A DNA stretch of 64,000 nucleotides from Streptococcus sp. D7B5. Its GTDB lineage: Bacteria > Bacillota > Bacilli > Lactobacillales > Streptococcaceae. Of the stretch, positions 45,578-56,277 are shown piece after piece. The translations under genes were made by a program, and so were the position numbers. The stretch's first letter is position 1. Each line of letters opens with the position of its first letter. The notes under the pieces are model-generated. The model had not been told where the DNA came from. It worked only from the letters and a program-made list of their open reading frames with translations, and made no database searches. Where the stretch lies: the NCBI RefSeq assembly GCF_029691405.1, contig NZ_CP121467.1, forward strand, positions 62,001 to 126,000, in the 5' to 3' direction.

Positions 45578-45602
45578 AGAACGGAGCAATTCGGTCTTTT
45601 TT
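45578..45602 (+). terminator. Orphan terminator of the spxB type
   Basis: AGA-A-CGGA / GCAA / TTCG-G-TCTTTTTT. No plus-strand gene precedes it. The rest of 45403-45728 is AT-rich with no gene. Confidence 0.65.
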
Positions 45603-45728
45603 CTGTTCCCTCTTTCTTATAACAAGATTGTGATAGTTTATATCTTTATAACAAAAGTTTTAAAGACTTGATTGTTTTGAAAGAATATTTTAAAATAAGA
45701 TTCAGTAAAAATGAAAGAGGTTTTGAAA

Positions 45729-45989
45729 ATGTCTGAAAAACAAATGAAAATTTTAGGTTGGGTAGCGACCTTTATGTCTGTTATGATGTATGTGTCTTAC
45801 TTCCCACAAATTATGAACAACCTGGCTGGTCAAAAAGGGAACTTTATCCAGCCCTTGGTTGCAGCCATCAACTGTAGTCTCTGGGTTTACTACGGTCTTT
45901 TCAAGAAAGAAAGAGATATTCCACTTGCGGCTGCTAATGCACCAGGTATCGTTTTTGGCCTAGTAACGGCTATCACAGCTTTGATTTAA
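45729..45989 (+). CDS. SemiSWEET / PQ-loop sugar transporter-like protein
   Basis: 86 aa with three TM helices, one PQ-loop repeat. The YFPQI motif lies in TM1 and NCSLWVYYGLF in TM2-3; bacterial SemiSWEETs work as dimers that move mono- or disaccharides. The ATG at 45729 has GAGG upstream; a longer start at 45711 overlaps that ribosome site. A terminator follows at once. Its sugar is unknown; a 6-phospho-glucosidase gene lies next to it. Confidence 0.86.
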   Translation: MSEKQMKILGWVATFMSVMMYVSYFPQIMNNLAGQKGNFIQPLVAAINCSLWVYYGLFKKERDIPLAAANAPGIVFGLVTAITALI

Positions 45990-46018
45990 AAAGAAGACTG
46001 GTTTCAGTCTTTTTTTCG
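45990..46018 (+). terminator. Terminator of the SemiSWEET gene
   Basis: AAAGAAGACTG / GTTT / CAGTCTTTTTTT. Confidence 0.8.
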
Positions 46019-46102
46019 TATATATAAAAGTAAGTTTAGTGCTATTATTATCCAGAGGGTTCCAAACTTTTTGCCTCCTTTTTAGTATAATAGAAGTAAT
46101 AA

Positions 46103-47560
<1,458 letters not shown>

Positions 47561-47641
47561 AGCACATTTGTTCACTATTTTTATAAAATCTTCTCCCTAC
47601 TTTATAAGATGTGAAAAAGAGTTCAATTAGACCTGGCTTTT

Positions 47642-47650
47642 TGCTATAAT
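47642..47650 (+). promoter_or_regulatory. manA promoter (extended -10)
   Basis: TGC-TATAAT (-10 at 47645-47650); the -35 TTCAAT (47622-47627) is weak but 17 bp away. Confidence 0.6.
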
Positions 47651-47679
47651 GAAGTGAGAAAAATAGACAGGAGATCAAG

Positions 47680-48624
47680 ATGTCAGAACCATTATTTTTA
47701 CAATCAGTTATGCAAGAAAAAATCTGGGGTGGAACCAAGCTACGTGATGAGTTTGGCTACGACATTCCAAGTGAAAAAATCGGAGAATACTGGGCTATTT
47801 CAGCCCACCCAAATGGAGTTTCAAAGGTCGCTAATGGGCGTTTTGAGGGAACAGACCTAGCTACTTTGTATGCGGAACACCGTGAATTGTTTGGTAACCG
47901 TCCAGAACCTGTGTTTCCACTGTTGACCAAGATTCTCGATGCCAACGACTGGCTCAGTGTCCAAGTTCACCCAGACGATACCTATGGACTAGAGCACGAA
48001 GGCGAGTTAGGGAAAACAGAGTGTTGGTACATCATCGCAGCAGACGAAGGTTCAGAGATTATCTATGGCCACAATGCCAAATCAAAAGAAGAACTCCGCC
48101 AGCAAATCGAGGACAAGAACTGGGATACCTTGCTGACAAAAGTTCCAGTTAAAGCTGGAGATTTCTTCTATGTACCAAGCGGAACCATGCACGCTATCGG
48201 GGCGGGTATCTTGATTCTTGAAACCCAGCAGTCTAGCGATACCACCTACCGTGTTTATGACTTTGACCGCAAGGACGACAAGGGCAACTTGCGTGAACTT
48301 CACCTTGAAAAATCCATCGATGTTTTAAACATTGGAGAGCCTGCCAATAGCCGTCCTGTAACTATCAAAGCAGATGATCTACGTTCCACTCTCCTTGTGT
48401 CTAATGACTTCTTCGCAGTTTACAAGTGGGAAATCACTGGAAAAGTTGACTTTAAAAAGACAGCAGACTACAGTTTGTTTAGTGTCTTAGCTGGTCAAGG
48501 TCAGCTTACTATTGACGGGAAAAACTATCCAATCCAAAAAGGTAGCCACTTTATCCTACCAAGTGATGTTGAAGCTTGGACCCTAGAAGGGCAAGGTTTG
48601 GAATTGATTGTTAGCCATCCATAA
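47680..48624 (+). CDS. manA: Mannose-6-phosphate isomerase, class I
   Basis: 314-aa zinc cupin enzyme that interconverts mannose-6-P and fructose-6-P. Zinc-site motifs: QVHPDD, LGKTECWYI and GTMHAIGAG, the last also in the sugar site. Length fits the short Firmicute class. AGGAG precedes the ATG. It is a single gene convergent with the NSS transporter gene. Confidence 0.95.
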   Translation: MSEPLFLQSVMQEKIWGGTKLRDEFGYDIPSEKIGEYWAISAHPNGVSKVANGRFEGTDLATLYAEHRELFGNRPEPVFPLLTKILDANDWLSVQVHPDDTYGLEHEGELGKTECWYIIAADEGSEIIYGHNAKSKEELRQQIEDKNWDTLLTKVPVKAGDFFYVPSGTMHAIGAGILILETQQSSDTTYRVYDFDRKDDKGNLRELHLEKSIDVLNIGEPANSRPVTIKADDLRSTLLVSNDFFAVYKWEITGKVDFKKTADYSLFSVLAGQGQLTIDGKNYPIQKGSHFILPSDVEAWTLEGQGLELIVSHP

Positions 48625-48629
48625 AAAAA

Positions 48630-48663
48630 GAAAGGGCCTGAGTTTACTACTCAAGTCCTTTTT
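48630..48663. terminator. Bidirectional terminator between manA and the NSS gene
   Basis: AAAGG-CCTGAGT / ACTCA-GTCCTTTTT with A and T runs on opposite sides; internal mismatches. Confidence 0.7.
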
Positions 48664-48665
48664 GA

Positions 48666-50006
48666 TTACATAAATTGGGCGATAAAAACCACAATGATGA
48701 TAATAGGAATGATGAAACGAAGGAGGAAAAGCCAGACTTGGAAAAGTCCTTGTTTCCATGCTCTTTCATCAAGATGGAGTTCCTCCTTAGCATGAGCCTT
48801 CTTAAAGATGTAGCCTGTAAAAAGTGACAGGCAGAGAGCTCCAAATGGCATGAGGAGATTGGAAACCAAGAAATCCATAGCATCAAAGAAGGTCTTCCCA
48901 AAAATGTGAACATCCGCCATGACCCCATAGGATAGAGCTGAAGGAATTCCAAAGACAAAGGTCAAGATTCCTAAAATAGCACTCCATTTAGCACGCTTGC
49001 GATTGTCCTGATTGGTGATATTGCCCACATTGATTTCCAGCATAACGACAGAAGAAGTGACCGTCGCAAAGAGGAAAAGCAAGAGGAAAAGGATGTAGAA
49101 AATGGTTCCAAAAGGCATCTTGTCAAAGAGTTGAGGCAAGACGATAAAGAGCAGGCTTGGTCCCCCTTCCGACTGGATATTGAAAGCTGACATGGCTGGG
49201 AAAATGGCTAGTCCCGCCATGATGGAAACCGAGATGTTCATGGCTACGATGGAAATCCCTGACTGGACCAGATTGGTTTTCTTGTCCAAGTAGGAAGCAT
49301 AGGTCAGCATGGCTGTAACCCCTAGTGAGAGGGCAAAGAAAGATTGTCCCAGAGCATAGAGGAGACCAGCGCTGGTCAGTTTTGAAAAGTCTGGTTTGAG
49401 GAAGTAGAGAACCCCTTCCATGGCGTTTGGCAAGCTGAGCGAGCGCCCGATGATCACGACAAAGATGATAAAGAGCATAGGCATCATGACTTTCGAGGCT
49501 CTTTCAATTCCTTTTTGAACCCCACGTGATACAATAAAGATATTCAACAAGATAAAGGCTGCTTGAGCTCCTAGGGCAATGGCTGGATTTGAAATGATTG
49601 AAGTAAATAACTGAGCATAATCACCCGTACCGCCAAGCTGGAACAATTTCCCAAACTCAATTCCTAGATAGACTAGAATCCAACCTCCGATGACACTGTA
49701 AAAGGATAGGAGGATAAAGAGGGCAAAGGCACCAATCCAACCGATAAAATTGTATTTGCTATTCTTGCCCAGTTTTCCAAAGGTTTTGATAGCAGAAACA
49801 CCAGCACTACGGCCAAGGGCAAACTCAGCAAGCAAGAGCGGGAAACCGATTAAAATAGTAGAAATGAGAAAGACTAGTAAAAAGCCTCCCCCGCCATTAG
49901 CAGCAGTCATGTAGGGAAACTTCCAAACGGCACCAAGTCCGATGGCTGAACCAGCAGATGCTAGGATGAAGCCCAGTTTCGATCCCCATTGCGATTTTTC
50001 TGACAT
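48666..50006 (-). CDS. Sodium-dependent amino acid transporter (NSS family)
   Basis: 446-aa membrane protein with about eleven to twelve TM segments, related to LeuT, TnaT and MhsT. The N-terminal signature SKLGFILASAGSAIGLGAVWKFPY carries the sodium and substrate unwound TM1 (described by S9 and the GSAIGLG turn). It should import an amino acid with sodium; the substrate is not known. The start at 50006 is chosen because MSEKSQWGSK begins the family; a TTG-started extension (50075) would read through the leader hairpin. AAGGAG lies about 12 nt upstream. Confidence 0.92.
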   Translation of the reverse strand: MSEKSQWGSKLGFILASAGSAIGLGAVWKFPYMTAANGGGGFLLVFLISTILIGFPLLLAEFALGRSAGVSAIKTFGKLGKNSKYNFIGWIGAFALFILLSFYSVIGGWILVYLGIEFGKLFQLGGTGDYAQLFTSIISNPAIALGAQAAFILLNIFIVSRGVQKGIERASKVMMPMLFIIFVVIIGRSLSLPNAMEGVLYFLKPDFSKLTSAGLLYALGQSFFALSLGVTAMLTYASYLDKKTNLVQSGISIVAMNISVSIMAGLAIFPAMSAFNIQSEGGPSLLFIVLPQLFDKMPFGTIFYILFLLLFLFATVTSSVVMLEINVGNITNQDNRKRAKWSAILGILTFVFGIPSALSYGVMADVHIFGKTFFDAMDFLVSNLLMPFGALCLSLFTGYIFKKAHAKEELHLDERAWKQGLFQVWLFLLRFIIPIIIIVVFIAQFM

Positions 50007-50040
50007 AGTTAAACTCTGATCTCCTTTTTCAAAATAAGAA

Positions 50041-50098
50041 AAGGCTACTTGAGTTGTCAAATAGCCTTCTCTCAACGGCTCTTTATGAGCCTTTTGTT
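50041..50098 (-). promoter_or_regulatory. Candidate attenuator in the NSS transporter leader
   Basis: Minus strand: a first hairpin GGCTC / ATAAA / GAGCC (about 50080-50094), then a 12-bp terminator-like stem AAGGCTATTTGA / CAAC / TCAAGTAGCCTT (50041-50068) followed by TTCTTATTTT, all inside the leader and before the ribosome site. GAGCC of the first stem could also pair with GGCT of the second, so the two may be alternatives. Confidence 0.6.
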
Positions 50099-50116
50099 TG
50101 ATTGATAGACTTGACT

Positions 50117-50145
50117 ATCCTATCATGTTTTCTAATGTCTGTCAA
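50117..50145 (-). promoter_or_regulatory. NSS transporter promoter
   Basis: Minus-strand TTGACA (50145-50140), 17 bp, TAGGAT (50122-50117) with a TGA extension. Confidence 0.75.
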
Positions 50146-50206
50146 GAAAACCATTTTCAAGTTTTCACACCTTTCACAAAAAGTTAAAAATGTTTCGCAA
50201 AAACGC

Positions 50207-50237
50207 TTGACTCTGACCTAGGGGGAGGGGTTATACT
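50207..50237 (+). promoter_or_regulatory. MerR-type promoter with 19-bp spacer
   Basis: TTGACT (50207-50212) and TATACT (50232-50237) are 19 bp apart, the long spacing that MerR-family activators correct. The spacer contains ACC...GGT half-sites around a G-rich centre. This suggests autoregulation by the TipA-like protein downstream. Confidence 0.72.
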
Positions 50238-50245
50238 ATCAATGT

Positions 50246-50352
50246 AATACTCTTCGAAAATCAAATTCAAACAACGTCAGCGTCGCCTTACCGTACTCAA
50301 GTACAGCTTGCGGCTAGCTTCCTAGTTTGCTCTTTGATTTTCATTGAGTATA
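50246..50352 (+). repeat. BOX element (boxA-boxC, no boxB)
   Basis: 107 bp with terminal inverted repeats ATACTC...GAGTAT. The boxA part contains CGTCAGCGTCGCCTT (from 50275), matching the complement of the BOXA1R primer with one nearby change; boxC is GGCTAGCTTCCTAGTTTGC onward. It sits in the 5' leader of the MerR gene, its end four bases before the Shine-Dalgarno. Confidence 0.9.
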
Positions 50353-50363
50353 AGGAGGAAATC

Positions 50364-51113
50364 ATGTATCATATAAAAGAAGCTGCGCAGCTTTCAGGTG
50401 TCTCTGTTAAGACTCTGCATCACTACGATAAGATAGGGCTCTTGGTTCCCTTAAAGTCGGAAAACGGCTATCGAACCTACAGTCAAGAAGATTTGGAACG
50501 CCTTCAAGTCATTCTTTACTACAAATATCTAGGCTTTTCTTTAGAAAAAATAGCAGAGCTATTAAAGGAAGAAAGGAAAGATTTATTGCCCCATTTGACT
50601 AGGCAGTTGGAGTATCTAACTCGAGAAAGGCAATATCTGGATACCTTGATTTTCACCTTGCAAAAAACCATTCAAGATCAAAAAGGAGAAAGAAAAATGA
50701 CCATTGAGGAAAAATTCACGGGATTTAGCTATCAAGACCATCAAAAATACCACCAAGAGGCGGTAGAGAAATATGGTCAAGAAGTCATGGGACAAGCGCT
50801 TGAACGCCAAAAAGGTCACGAAGACGAGGCTACGTCTGCCTTCAATCAAGTCTTTCGAGCATTGTCACAAAACCTTCAAGCTGGTCTACCTGTAACAGCA
50901 GCCGAAAATCAAGAAGAAGCAGCCAAACTCTTGCAAGCCATTCGTACTTATGGATTTGACTGCTCTATTGAGGTATTCGGTCATATCGGTAAAGGTTACG
51001 TCTACAATCCAGAGTTTAAGGAAAACATTGACAAGTTTGGTTCTGGAACAGCCCAGTACACGTCAGATGCCATTGCGGCTTACGTTCAGACAAATGCAGA
51101 AAAAATAGGCTAG
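50364..51113 (+). CDS. MerR-family regulator with TipAS drug-sensing domain
   Basis: 249 aa. N-terminal MerR winged helix (1-70; YHIKEAAQLSGVSVKTLHHYD), a coiled dimer helix (about 75-110), and a TipAS domain (about 115-249) of the kind that binds thiopeptides and other cyclic compounds in Streptomyces TipAL. An internal ATG (MTIEEKFTGF) with AAAGGAGAAAG just upstream could make the short TipAS form alone, as in tipA. AAGGAGG precedes ATG 50364. Effector and targets are unknown here. Confidence 0.9.
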   Translation: MYHIKEAAQLSGVSVKTLHHYDKIGLLVPLKSENGYRTYSQEDLERLQVILYYKYLGFSLEKIAELLKEERKDLLPHLTRQLEYLTRERQYLDTLIFTLQKTIQDQKGERKMTIEEKFTGFSYQDHQKYHQEAVEKYGQEVMGQALERQKGHEDEATSAFNQVFRALSQNLQAGLPVTAAENQEEAAKLLQAIRTYGFDCSIEVFGHIGKGYVYNPEFKENIDKFGSGTAQYTSDAIAAYVQTNAEKIG

Positions 51114-51133
51114 GAATTTCCTAGCCTATTTTT
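51104..51133. terminator. Bidirectional terminator after the MerR gene
   Basis: AAAAATAGGCTAGGAA / TTTCCTAGCCTATTTTTT; convergent with the NUDIX gene. Confidence 0.85.
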
Positions 51134-51588
51134 TACTTCAAATCATAAAGCCAGTCGTCACCGTTTTTGTAGTAAAAGAATTCACTGAGATCCTCCTCTA
51201 CAAATACACGAAGCATATCTGACATATCATCGGTGGCAAGTTTTAGTTGAGAGAGATTTTTATAATCTTCCCACCATACCTTTCCTTCGTCTGAAGACTG
51301 GAGTTCACCAGTAAAGTGTTCGGTCTTGTAAAATAGAACGACGTAACGGTAATCCTTGTCATCGTACCAGTTTTTGATACCACAGAGTTGGGGTTTGGAA
51401 ATAGTCAGACCCGTTTCTTCTCTCACTTCACGAATGACGGCATCGACAAAGGATTCTCCACGTTCAACATGCCCGCCAGGAAAAGTAATACCAGGCCAGT
51501 CAGGGCTAACTCTGTCTTGGACCAGCACCTTGTCTCCGTTTTGAATCATACACATATTGACAAATTCGACTAATTCTCGCCTGTTCAT
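51133..51588 (-). CDS. NUDIX hydrolase
   Basis: 151-aa 8-oxo-dGTPase-like NUDIX protein. The NUDIX box runs 39-61 (GGHVERGESF...REVREETGL), all metal-binding Glu present. The substrate could be an oxidised nucleotide or a related diphosphate. AGGAAAA lies before the ATG. The gene starts 10 bp after the stop of the DUF1697 gene, so it is probably in one unit with the two genes upstream on this strand. Confidence 0.9.
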   Translation of the reverse strand: MNRRELVEFVNMCMIQNGDKVLVQDRVSPDWPGITFPGGHVERGESFVDAVIREVREETGLTISKPQLCGIKNWYDDKDYRYVVLFYKTEHFTGELQSSDEGKVWWEDYKNLSQLKLATDDMSDMLRVFVEEDLSEFFYYKNGDDWLYDLK

Positions 51589-51598
51589 ATTGTTTTTC

Positions 51599-52120
51599 CT
51601 ATTTTGTTAGTAACTTTTCCACGACGTTTAACTTTCGCATGGTCAGAACCACGCCAAACAATTTTTCAAGATAGTTAGTATTGAGCTTTTTTTGTTTTGC
51701 AGTTCTAGGAAGATAGAGGTAGAGACAGTAATCGCCTACACAGATTTCTTCCTCGCCGTAGTCAGTTTTCAATTTTTCTAGTGGCAGACTTTGGATAAGT
51801 CCTTGATAAAGAATTACATGCACACGATCATGAAGATAGTCTTCTTTAAATGGATTCTCATGAACAATCTTTTCAAAATCGTTCTTATTCTTGATAACCA
51901 TTTTTAAGTCGGCCCCAATTTTTTCCTTTATCAAAGTATGAACGCGTTCTCGTATTTCTTCTAAATCTGAGTCACTCTCAAGAATGATATTCCCACTTTG
52001 AATATAGGTTCGAACGTGTTGAAAACCAGCTTCTGTCAAAATATCTATCAAATAAGACATTTTCGGGATAGCATTTTTTCCATTAGGAGTAACGCCTCTC
52101 AGTAAAATAATATGTTCCAA
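51599..52120 (-). CDS. DUF1697 family protein
   Basis: 173-aa protein with the DUF1697 start EHIILLRGVTPNGKNAIPM-like pattern and the core VRTYIQSGNIILES. Function is unknown; structures show a ferredoxin-like fold. GGAAG lies before the ATG. The upstream flavoprotein gene ends 13 bp before it. Confidence 0.88.
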   Translation of the reverse strand: MEHIILLRGVTPNGKNAIPKMSYLIDILTEAGFQHVRTYIQSGNIILESDSDLEEIRERVHTLIKEKIGADLKMVIKNKNDFEKIVHENPFKEDYLHDRVHVILYQGLIQSLPLEKLKTDYGEEEICVGDYCLYLYLPRTAKQKKLNTNYLEKLFGVVLTMRKLNVVEKLLTK

Positions 52121-52133
52121 AGGACTTCCTTTC

Positions 52134-53372
<1,239 letters not shown>

Positions 53373-54218
53373 TTAGTTAATTTCATATCCCATCAACAAA
53401 CCGCCATCTTCTGCATAAAAACTGCAGAGACCAGATGTTGGAAGAATCTTAATTTCAGCTTGTGGGAATGTTTCCAGCAAGCGTTCTGACAATTGCTGAC
53501 AGAATTTATCATTGCTGCGATGAGCCATGACGATACGGCCACCAGCATAACCAGCCTTGATGAGTTCTTCATAGGCTGCTTGAAGGGATTTTTTGGGTCC
53601 ACGAGCTTTTTGGAGTAGTTCTAGGGTTCCAGTTTCACTTGCTTCCCCAACCATACGGATGTTGAGAAGGCCAACGACAGTACCGATAAGCTTACTCAAA
53701 CGACCATTTTTGACCAAGTTATCGACTTTAGCAAGGACAAAGAGCAACTTCGTTTTTTCTTGGTAGGCTGTGATAGCTTCAACAATTTCCTCATAAGAAA
53801 GTCCTTGATCAATCAAACTATTGATTTTCTCGACAATCAAGTCAACTTCCCCACCTGCAGACAATGTATCAATCACATGAATCTGAGTGTCAGGATGTTC
53901 TTCAAGGTAGATATTTTTAGCGAGCTGTGCACTGTTATGGCTACCAGAAAGAGCACCAGTGATGGTAACGACAAAGATATGCTTAGCACCTTCAAATGCA
54001 CGCAAGTAATCATCAGGGCTAGGACAAGCTGATTTTGAAGCCTCAGAAGTCGCATACATGGTTTCCATCATGTGGTCAATGTCAAGATTGGCATCATCGA
54101 TAAAGACCTGATCAGCTACTTGAATGGTTAAAGGAACACTAACAAATTCCGTATCAATAGCAGGAGTTGCTAGTTGACGATAATCACAACCAGAGTCAGC
54201 TACAATCTTCCAAGTCAT
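53373..54218 (-). CDS. degV: DegV family fatty-acid-binding protein
   Basis: 281 aa. The family start WKIVADSGCDY and FVSVPLTIQV, then TITGALSGSHNSAQLA and the C-terminal domain, fit DegV. Some members (FakB) present fatty acids to the kinase FakA for phospholipid synthesis; which role applies here is unknown. GGAGA lies before the ATG. It is divergent from a TetR-like gene, an arrangement kept in related streptococci. Confidence 0.92.
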   Translation of the reverse strand: MTWKIVADSGCDYRQLATPAIDTEFVSVPLTIQVADQVFIDDANLDIDHMMETMYATSEASKSACPSPDDYLRAFEGAKHIFVVTITGALSGSHNSAQLAKNIYLEEHPDTQIHVIDTLSAGGEVDLIVEKINSLIDQGLSYEEIVEAITAYQEKTKLLFVLAKVDNLVKNGRLSKLIGTVVGLLNIRMVGEASETGTLELLQKARGPKKSLQAAYEELIKAGYAGGRIVMAHRSNDKFCQQLSERLLETFPQAEIKILPTSGLCSFYAEDGGLLMGYEIN

Positions 54219-54342
54219 AGAAATTCTCCATCTTTGTCACTTATACATTGACAAAGGTTCTGTCTTTTTTTACAATTATATCATGAAAGCCCTTGAAACA
54301 AAAGTACCACCTCTCTGTTGTCACAAGTAGAAAGAAATTGTT

Positions 54343-54900
54343 ATGTCTGAACGTAAAATATCTGAAAAATCTCTTGAAAATCTCAGAAAATCAAATCAAG
54401 AATCCAATTTTTTAACCAGAGAAGCAATCGAGACGGCTCTTTTGCAACTTCTAGAGAAAAAGGACTTGGCCAAGATCAGCATTTCGGAGCTGGTCAAACG
54501 GGCGGGCGTCTCTCGTGCCGCCTTCTATCGTAACTATGACTCCAAAGAAGAGATTTTGGAAAGCGTCTTTAAACGCAGTGTTCATAATATCATGGAACAG
54601 CTCAGCCACTACGATGTTAAAACCGACCTCTATTTGGTCTGGGTTCACCTTTTCCGCGCAGCAAAGAAAGAAGCTAAGGTTATCCAATTTGCCCTGGACT
54701 ACCACTTGGAAAAGATTTTCGTCCAAGCCATGCAGGAATTTCTGGAAAAATACCACGGGAAATCAAAAGGTGTTAGCAGCTACCTCCATTCCTTTTGGAG
54801 CTCTGCCATCGTATCAGTTCTGCTCAAATGGATCAAGGATGGCATGAAGGTTCCGGCTGAAAAGATTGCAGATTTACGCTTGCCATTTTTCAAAAAATAG
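54343..54900 (+). CDS. TetR/AcrR-family regulator
   Basis: 185 aa. An N-terminal HTH (about 25-75; ISISELVKRAGVSRAAFYRNYDSKEEIL) is followed by a variable ligand domain like that of the DhaS group. The divergent degV gene is a natural candidate target, but no clear operator palindrome was found in the 124-bp gap. AGAAAGAAA is a weak ribosome site. The stop is 18 bp before comEB. Confidence 0.9.
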   Translation: MSERKISEKSLENLRKSNQESNFLTREAIETALLQLLEKKDLAKISISELVKRAGVSRAAFYRNYDSKEEILESVFKRSVHNIMEQLSHYDVKTDLYLVWVHLFRAAKKEAKVIQFALDYHLEKIFVQAMQEFLEKYHGKSKGVSSYLHSFWSSAIVSVLLKWIKDGMKVPAEKIADLRLPFFKK

Positions 54901-54918
54901 GGGATAAGGAGAAGACTT

Positions 54919-55386
54919 ATGACAGAAAAAAGACTGGCTTGGGATGAGTACTTTGCAGCCCAGGCTTTACTGATTGCCAATCGTTCGACCTGCAAACGTG
55001 CCAAGGTGGGAGCTGTCCTCGTTAAGGACAATAAAGTCATTTCAACAGGCTACAATGGTTCTGTATCGGGAACGGAGCACTGTATCGACCACGAATGTCT
55101 GGTCATTGAAGGACACTGTGTCCGAACCCTTCACGCCGAGGTCAATGCTATCTTGCAAGGAGCCGAACGAGGGGTTCCCAGAGGATTTACAGCCTATGTG
55201 ACCCATTTCCCTTGTCTGAACTGCACCAAACAACTGCTTCAGGTTGGTTGCAAGCGCGTGGTTTATATCAACCAGTACCGAATGGATGACTATGCCCAGT
55301 ACCTTTATCAAGAAAAAGGCACCGAGTTGACCCATTTACCATTAGAGACTGTTCAGACAGCTCTTCAAGAGGCAGATTTGATTTAA
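54919..55386 (+). CDS. comEB: dCMP deaminase, ComEB family
   Basis: 155-aa zinc deaminase that makes dUMP from dCMP. Zinc and proton-shuttle residues: His72-Ala-Glu74 and Cys99...Cys102 (PCLNC). An extra zinc-like set (C25, H54, C55, H58, C60 region) fits the allosteric dCMP deaminases. AAGGAG precedes the ATG. It lies just upstream of upp, both in pyrimidine metabolism. Confidence 0.94.
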   Translation: MTEKRLAWDEYFAAQALLIANRSTCKRAKVGAVLVKDNKVISTGYNGSVSGTEHCIDHECLVIEGHCVRTLHAEVNAILQGAERGVPRGFTAYVTHFPCLNCTKQLLQVGCKRVVYINQYRMDDYAQYLYQEKGTELTHLPLETVQTALQEADLI

Positions 55387-55400
55387 AAATTAATTAAAAT

Positions 55401-55434
55401 AAATGGTTTAGACAGCTTTTTAAACCGTTTTTTG
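55401..55434 (+). terminator. comEB terminator
   Basis: AATGGTTTA pairs with TAAACCGTT around an A/C-rich loop, then TTTTT; the T run merges with the upp promoter. Confidence 0.65.
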
Positions 55435-55441
55435 ATATAAT
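55433..55441 (+). promoter_or_regulatory. upp promoter (extended -10)
   Basis: TGA-TATAAT (-10 at 55436-55441), 34 bp before the ATG. Confidence 0.6.
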
Positions 55442-55474
55442 AAGAAGAATAAATTGAAAGAAGGAACTCAGAAA

Positions 55475-56104
55475 ATGGGAAAAATTGAAGTTATTAATCA
55501 TCCATTGATTCAACACAAATTGTCAATCTTGCGTCGTACAGATACTTCTACAAAAGCTTTTCGTGAGCTAGTAGATGAGATTGCAATGTTGATGGGGTAT
55601 GAAGTACTTCGTGATCTTCCACTAGAAGATGTGGAAATCGAAACACCAATTACAAAAACAGTTCAAAAACAATTGGCAGGTAAGAAATTGGCCATCGTTC
55701 CAATCTTACGTGCAGGTATCGGGATGGTTGATGGTCTCTTGAGCTTGGTTCCAGCCGCTAAAGTTGGCCACATTGGTATGTACCGTGATGAAGAAACGCT
55801 TCAACCAGTTGAGTACTTGGTGAAATTGCCTGAGGACATTGACCAACGTCAAATTTTTGTCGTAGACCCAATGTTAGCAACAGGTGGCTCAGCAATCTTG
55901 GCTGTTGATTCTCTTAAAAAACGTGGCGCATCAAATATCAAATTTGTCTGCCTCGTATCTGCACCAGAAGGTGTTAAAGCCCTTCAAGAAGCTCATCCAG
56001 ATGTAGAAATCTTTACAGCAGCCTTGGATGAACGTTTGAACGAACACGGTTATATCGTTCCAGGTCTTGGAGATGCTGGAGACCGCTTGTTCGGTACTAA
56101 ATAA
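55475..56104 (+). CDS. upp: Uracil phosphoribosyltransferase
   Basis: 209 aa, normal length, that makes UMP from uracil and [17 protein letters not shown], the PRPP loop [12 protein letters not shown], and the uracil-binding end [20 protein letters not shown] (start and end D195/R209 region) are typical. AAGGAAC precedes the ATG; an earlier codon at 55454 is upstream of that ribosome site. Confidence 0.97.
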   Translation: MGKIEVINHPLIQHKLSILRRTDTSTKAFRELVDEIAMLMGYEVLRDLPLEDVEIETPITKTVQKQLAGKKLAIVPILRAGIGMVDGLLSLVPAAKVGHIGMYRDEETLQPVEYLVKLPEDIDQRQIFVVDPMLATGGSAILAVDSLKKRGASNIKFVCLVSAPEGVKALQEAHPDVEIFTAALDERLNEHGYIVPGLGDAGDRLFGTK

Positions 56105-56193
56105 AATCCCAAAGTAAATAGTGAAACTAGAAGTTCGTTTTTGACTTGAAAGGAGGTTGAGTTTTTGTTTCTGTTTAGAGAATAGAGCAAAAA

Positions 56194-56223
56194 TTTGACC
56201 TTTTTTGACCAAAAAGATATAAT
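56194..56223 (+). promoter_or_regulatory. clpP promoter with CtsR operator
   Basis: TTGACC (56195-56200), 17 bp, TATAAT (56218-56223). TTTGACC-TTT-TTTGACC (56194-56210) is the complement of the CtsR direct repeat GGTCAAA-N3-GGTCAAA and covers the -35, so CtsR would block RNA polymerase until heat stress. Confidence 0.88.
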
Positions 56224-56277
56224 AGTTCTGTATTGAGTCGTAAGACTAAGAAAATTCAACATTAAAAGGAGAAATGA

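Noticed and set aside
50007..50075. N-terminal extension of the NSS transporter
   Set aside because: It would start at TTG and read through the terminator-like hairpin; the family begins at the ATG at 50006.
50246..50352. RUP element or IS remnant
   Set aside because: The 107-bp length is near that of RUP, but the sequence carries the BOXA1R primer match and a boxC end, so BOX is the better name.
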